Source: Colwellia sp. PAMC 20917
Lineage (GTDB): Bacteria; Pseudomonadota; Gammaproteobacteria; Enterobacterales; Alteromonadaceae
Direction: 5' to 3'
Assembly (NCBI RefSeq): GCF_001767295.1
Contig: NZ_CP014944.1
Location: 186,001-250,000, forward strand
DNA length: 64,000 nucleotides
Under the pieces are notes generated by a model. It did not search any database, was not told the origin of the DNA, and saw nothing but the letters and a program-made list of their open reading frames with translations. Made by a program: the position numbers and the translations under genes. Position 1 is the stretch's first letter. Every line of letters starts with the position of its first letter. Shown one piece after another: positions 62,689 to 64,000 of this stretch.

Positions 62689-63837
62689 TTATTTAGTTGT
62701 ATGACCACATTTTTTGCATATATGGAACTTACCTACCTGATAAGTATTAGAATACTGATTACATCCAAAACACATCGATATCTTGTTTTTAATATTTACC
62801 CTAGTCGATGTTGGTTTACGTTCTTCACTTGATCTTTTGTATAGTGAATAAGTACCTGTTAACCCATTTGATGATGGATGACTTCTTTTATAATCAAATA
62901 AAGGCTTATTCCTCTCTTCCTCAGCCTTTATTTTTCGCTCTTTTTGTTCTTGATGAATTAATTCTTTTTTTCGATCAATTTCATCTAACAATTCCAGTTC
63001 AGCTTTATCTGTATCGAAATAAAAAAGCTTGAGATTCACATCATCAAAAATAAGTTCCTTAATTGATACTATTTCACTTTCCCACTCGTGTTCAATTATT
63101 AAAGCCCCGTCCGCAATGTACGGTTTCCGGTAATAACACCTAAAGTACAACTCATTGTGCTGCTGACATAGTGCTCTACATTCATCATCTAGAACCAGTG
63201 CGTTACTTTTATTTGCATACGCTATATCTAACTCTGTAAAACGCTTCCCTTCAAAATTTAAGAATACCCATGCGATATAGGCATTCCTTTCTTTATAAAA
63301 TTTTTCTCTATCGATGATGACATCAATAAATGTCGTGGAAACTTGCAACTCAAATACTATTTTGACTTTATTAATGGTATAAAAGGCACTTACATCCGGT
63401 CTACGCCACTCTTTAGCTACCCCTCTAGTATTTTCTTCCCTAAATGTTTTTTCCATTTTGACATCATCAAATGAGATATCTTTTTTTAAGGTGTCGTGAA
63501 TGAATATTTTATTAGTTTTGTGAGCCAGTCCTTCTTTTTGACCATTAAACTTCATTGCTAAAATTTGCTCAACGGTAAGTTTACAACCTGTTTTTATTGG
63601 ACATATCTCAGAATCTTTAAAATGTCTAAAATGTATTTTTTGCTTTTTAGTCCCTGCAATGATTAATGGTTGAAAACAAATAGGACACAAGAGTGTTCTT
63701 TCTGCTGTCTTTGGTCTTAACTGACGTCTCAACTCAAACAGTGGTTTTTCATCCCAACTTAGAAACTCCTCAGCATCACCTACCCTATCCTCTTCAGGTA
63801 TAAATACTTGATCCATGTTTCTTTTATTAACTATCAC
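62689..63837 (-). CDS. CoiA/DUF6035-like protein with putative PD-(D/E)XK nuclease domain and two zinc ribbons
   Basis: 382 residues. N-terminal zinc ribbon near 50-80 (LLCPICFQPL, HFRHFKDSEICP), as in CoiA-like proteins. Nuclease-like core near 145-195: WRRPDVSAFY, then VKIVFELQVSTTFIDVIIDREKFYKERNAYIAWVF, matching D...ExQ of PD-(D/E)XK folds and the DUF6035 pattern. A coiled segment (about 280-310) is followed by a second zinc ribbon at the C-terminus (MCFGC...CKKCGH). GTG 63837 has AAGGA at 6-base spacing; ATG 63816 is an alternative. Function unknown; island context suggests defence or DNA processing. Confidence 0.7.
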   Translation of the reverse strand: MIVNKRNMDQVFIPEEDRVGDAEEFLSWDEKPLFELRRQLRPKTAERTLLCPICFQPLIIAGTKKQKIHFRHFKDSEICPIKTGCKLTVEQILAMKFNGQKEGLAHKTNKIFIHDTLKKDISFDDVKMEKTFREENTRGVAKEWRRPDVSAFYTINKVKIVFELQVSTTFIDVIIDREKFYKERNAYIAWVFLNFEGKRFTELDIAYANKSNALVLDDECRALCQQHNELYFRCYYRKPYIADGALIIEHEWESEIVSIKELIFDDVNLKLFYFDTDKAELELLDEIDRKKELIHQEQKERKIKAEEERNKPLFDYKRSHPSSNGLTGTYSLYKRSSEERKPTSTRVNIKNKISMCFGCNQYSNTYQVGKFHICKKCGHTTK

Positions 63838-63938
63838 TTCAATTCCTTACTGAATTTCAATAATAAAATGATACATCACTAATCAATTGAGTAGTACTTG
63901 TTAATTAATACATGATAAAATCATTAGGTTAATCAATT

Positions 63939-64000
63939 ATGGATTGGTATTATTTTGAAATTAGGAAGCATGGTGTTTATCGACTTACTGTTAATGTACC
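63939..64000 (+). CDS. possible gene start, cut by the right edge
   Basis: Twenty open codons from ATG 63939 (MDWYYFEIRKHGVYRLTVNV), continuing past the window. An AGG lies 10 bases upstream. Divergent from the CoiA-like gene. Too short to classify. Confidence 0.3.
   Translation, partial: MDWYYFEIRKHGVYRLTVNV

Overview
The window looks like chromosomal DNA of a marine gammaproteobacterium of the Alteromonadales, most like Colwellia or Thalassotalea. This is an inference from the AT-rich sequence, the E. coli-like housekeeping blocks (tusDCBE, ppsA-ppsR-aroG, clpS-clpA), two TonB-dependent receptors, secreted S8 and M36 peptidases, a decayed PEP-CTERM gene and a TPR-sulfotransferase.

Layout. 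(1) Bases 1-8860 are a composite mobile island on the minus strand, next to a complete tRNA-Ser(UGA). It carries two tyrosine recombinases, a GNAT-like gene, a broken MbcA/ParS-type antitoxin gene, a MobV-like relaxase with a palindrome-rich oriT candidate, and a KfrA-like protein whose leader holds an (AAGA)n tract. It ends with a BrxR/CapW-type WYL regulator followed by a small Toprim-like protein and an SMC-like ATPase cut by the left edge. That trio looks like the start of an SMC-type anti-plasmid or anti-phage operon. (2) Bases 9100-24654 are core genes: DNA repair (tag), membrane quality control (yccA), tRNA 2-thiolation (tusDCBE), 2-hydroxyglutarate oxidation (ydiJ), PEP synthesis and its regulator, DAHP synthase, ClpA/ClpS, a CspD-like protein and a Ca/Na exchanger. 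(3) Bases 24801-32095 are an eight-gene Mrp/Mbh-like cation antiporter operon (E, F, G, MbhD-like, B, C, D and a double antiporter module fused in one chain). (4) Bases 32220-42420 hold a STAS protein, a TonB-dependent receptor, a small secreted basic protein, a subtilase, a decayed PEP-CTERM gene and a large M36 peptidase. A duplicated 69-bp promoter element precedes two of these genes. (5) Bases 42786-47939 are a surface-protein and ECF-sigma locus: a Ser/Gln/Asn-rich secreted repeat protein, an outer-membrane barrel, an S8 protease, an ECF sigma factor, an anti-sigma factor and a lipoprotein. (6) Bases 48248-57123 hold an FKBP isomerase, two membrane proteins, and a GDPD / TPR-sulfotransferase / TonB receptor / MFS group that may handle an organic, perhaps phosphorylated, substrate. 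(7) From about 57295 to the right edge there is a second island. Its boundary is a tandem 145-148 bp repeat containing decayed tRNA-Leu(UAA) 3' parts. It carries a tandem AAA+ ATPase, an IS3-family remnant, an HNH endonuclease and a CoiA/DUF6035-like nuclease.

The best candidates for something undescribed are the WYL-Toprim-SMC operon at the left edge, the ECF/S8/repeat-protein/barrel locus at 42.8-47.9 kb, and the nuclease/AAA+ cargo of the right-hand island. All functional calls come from reading the sequence; no database search was run.
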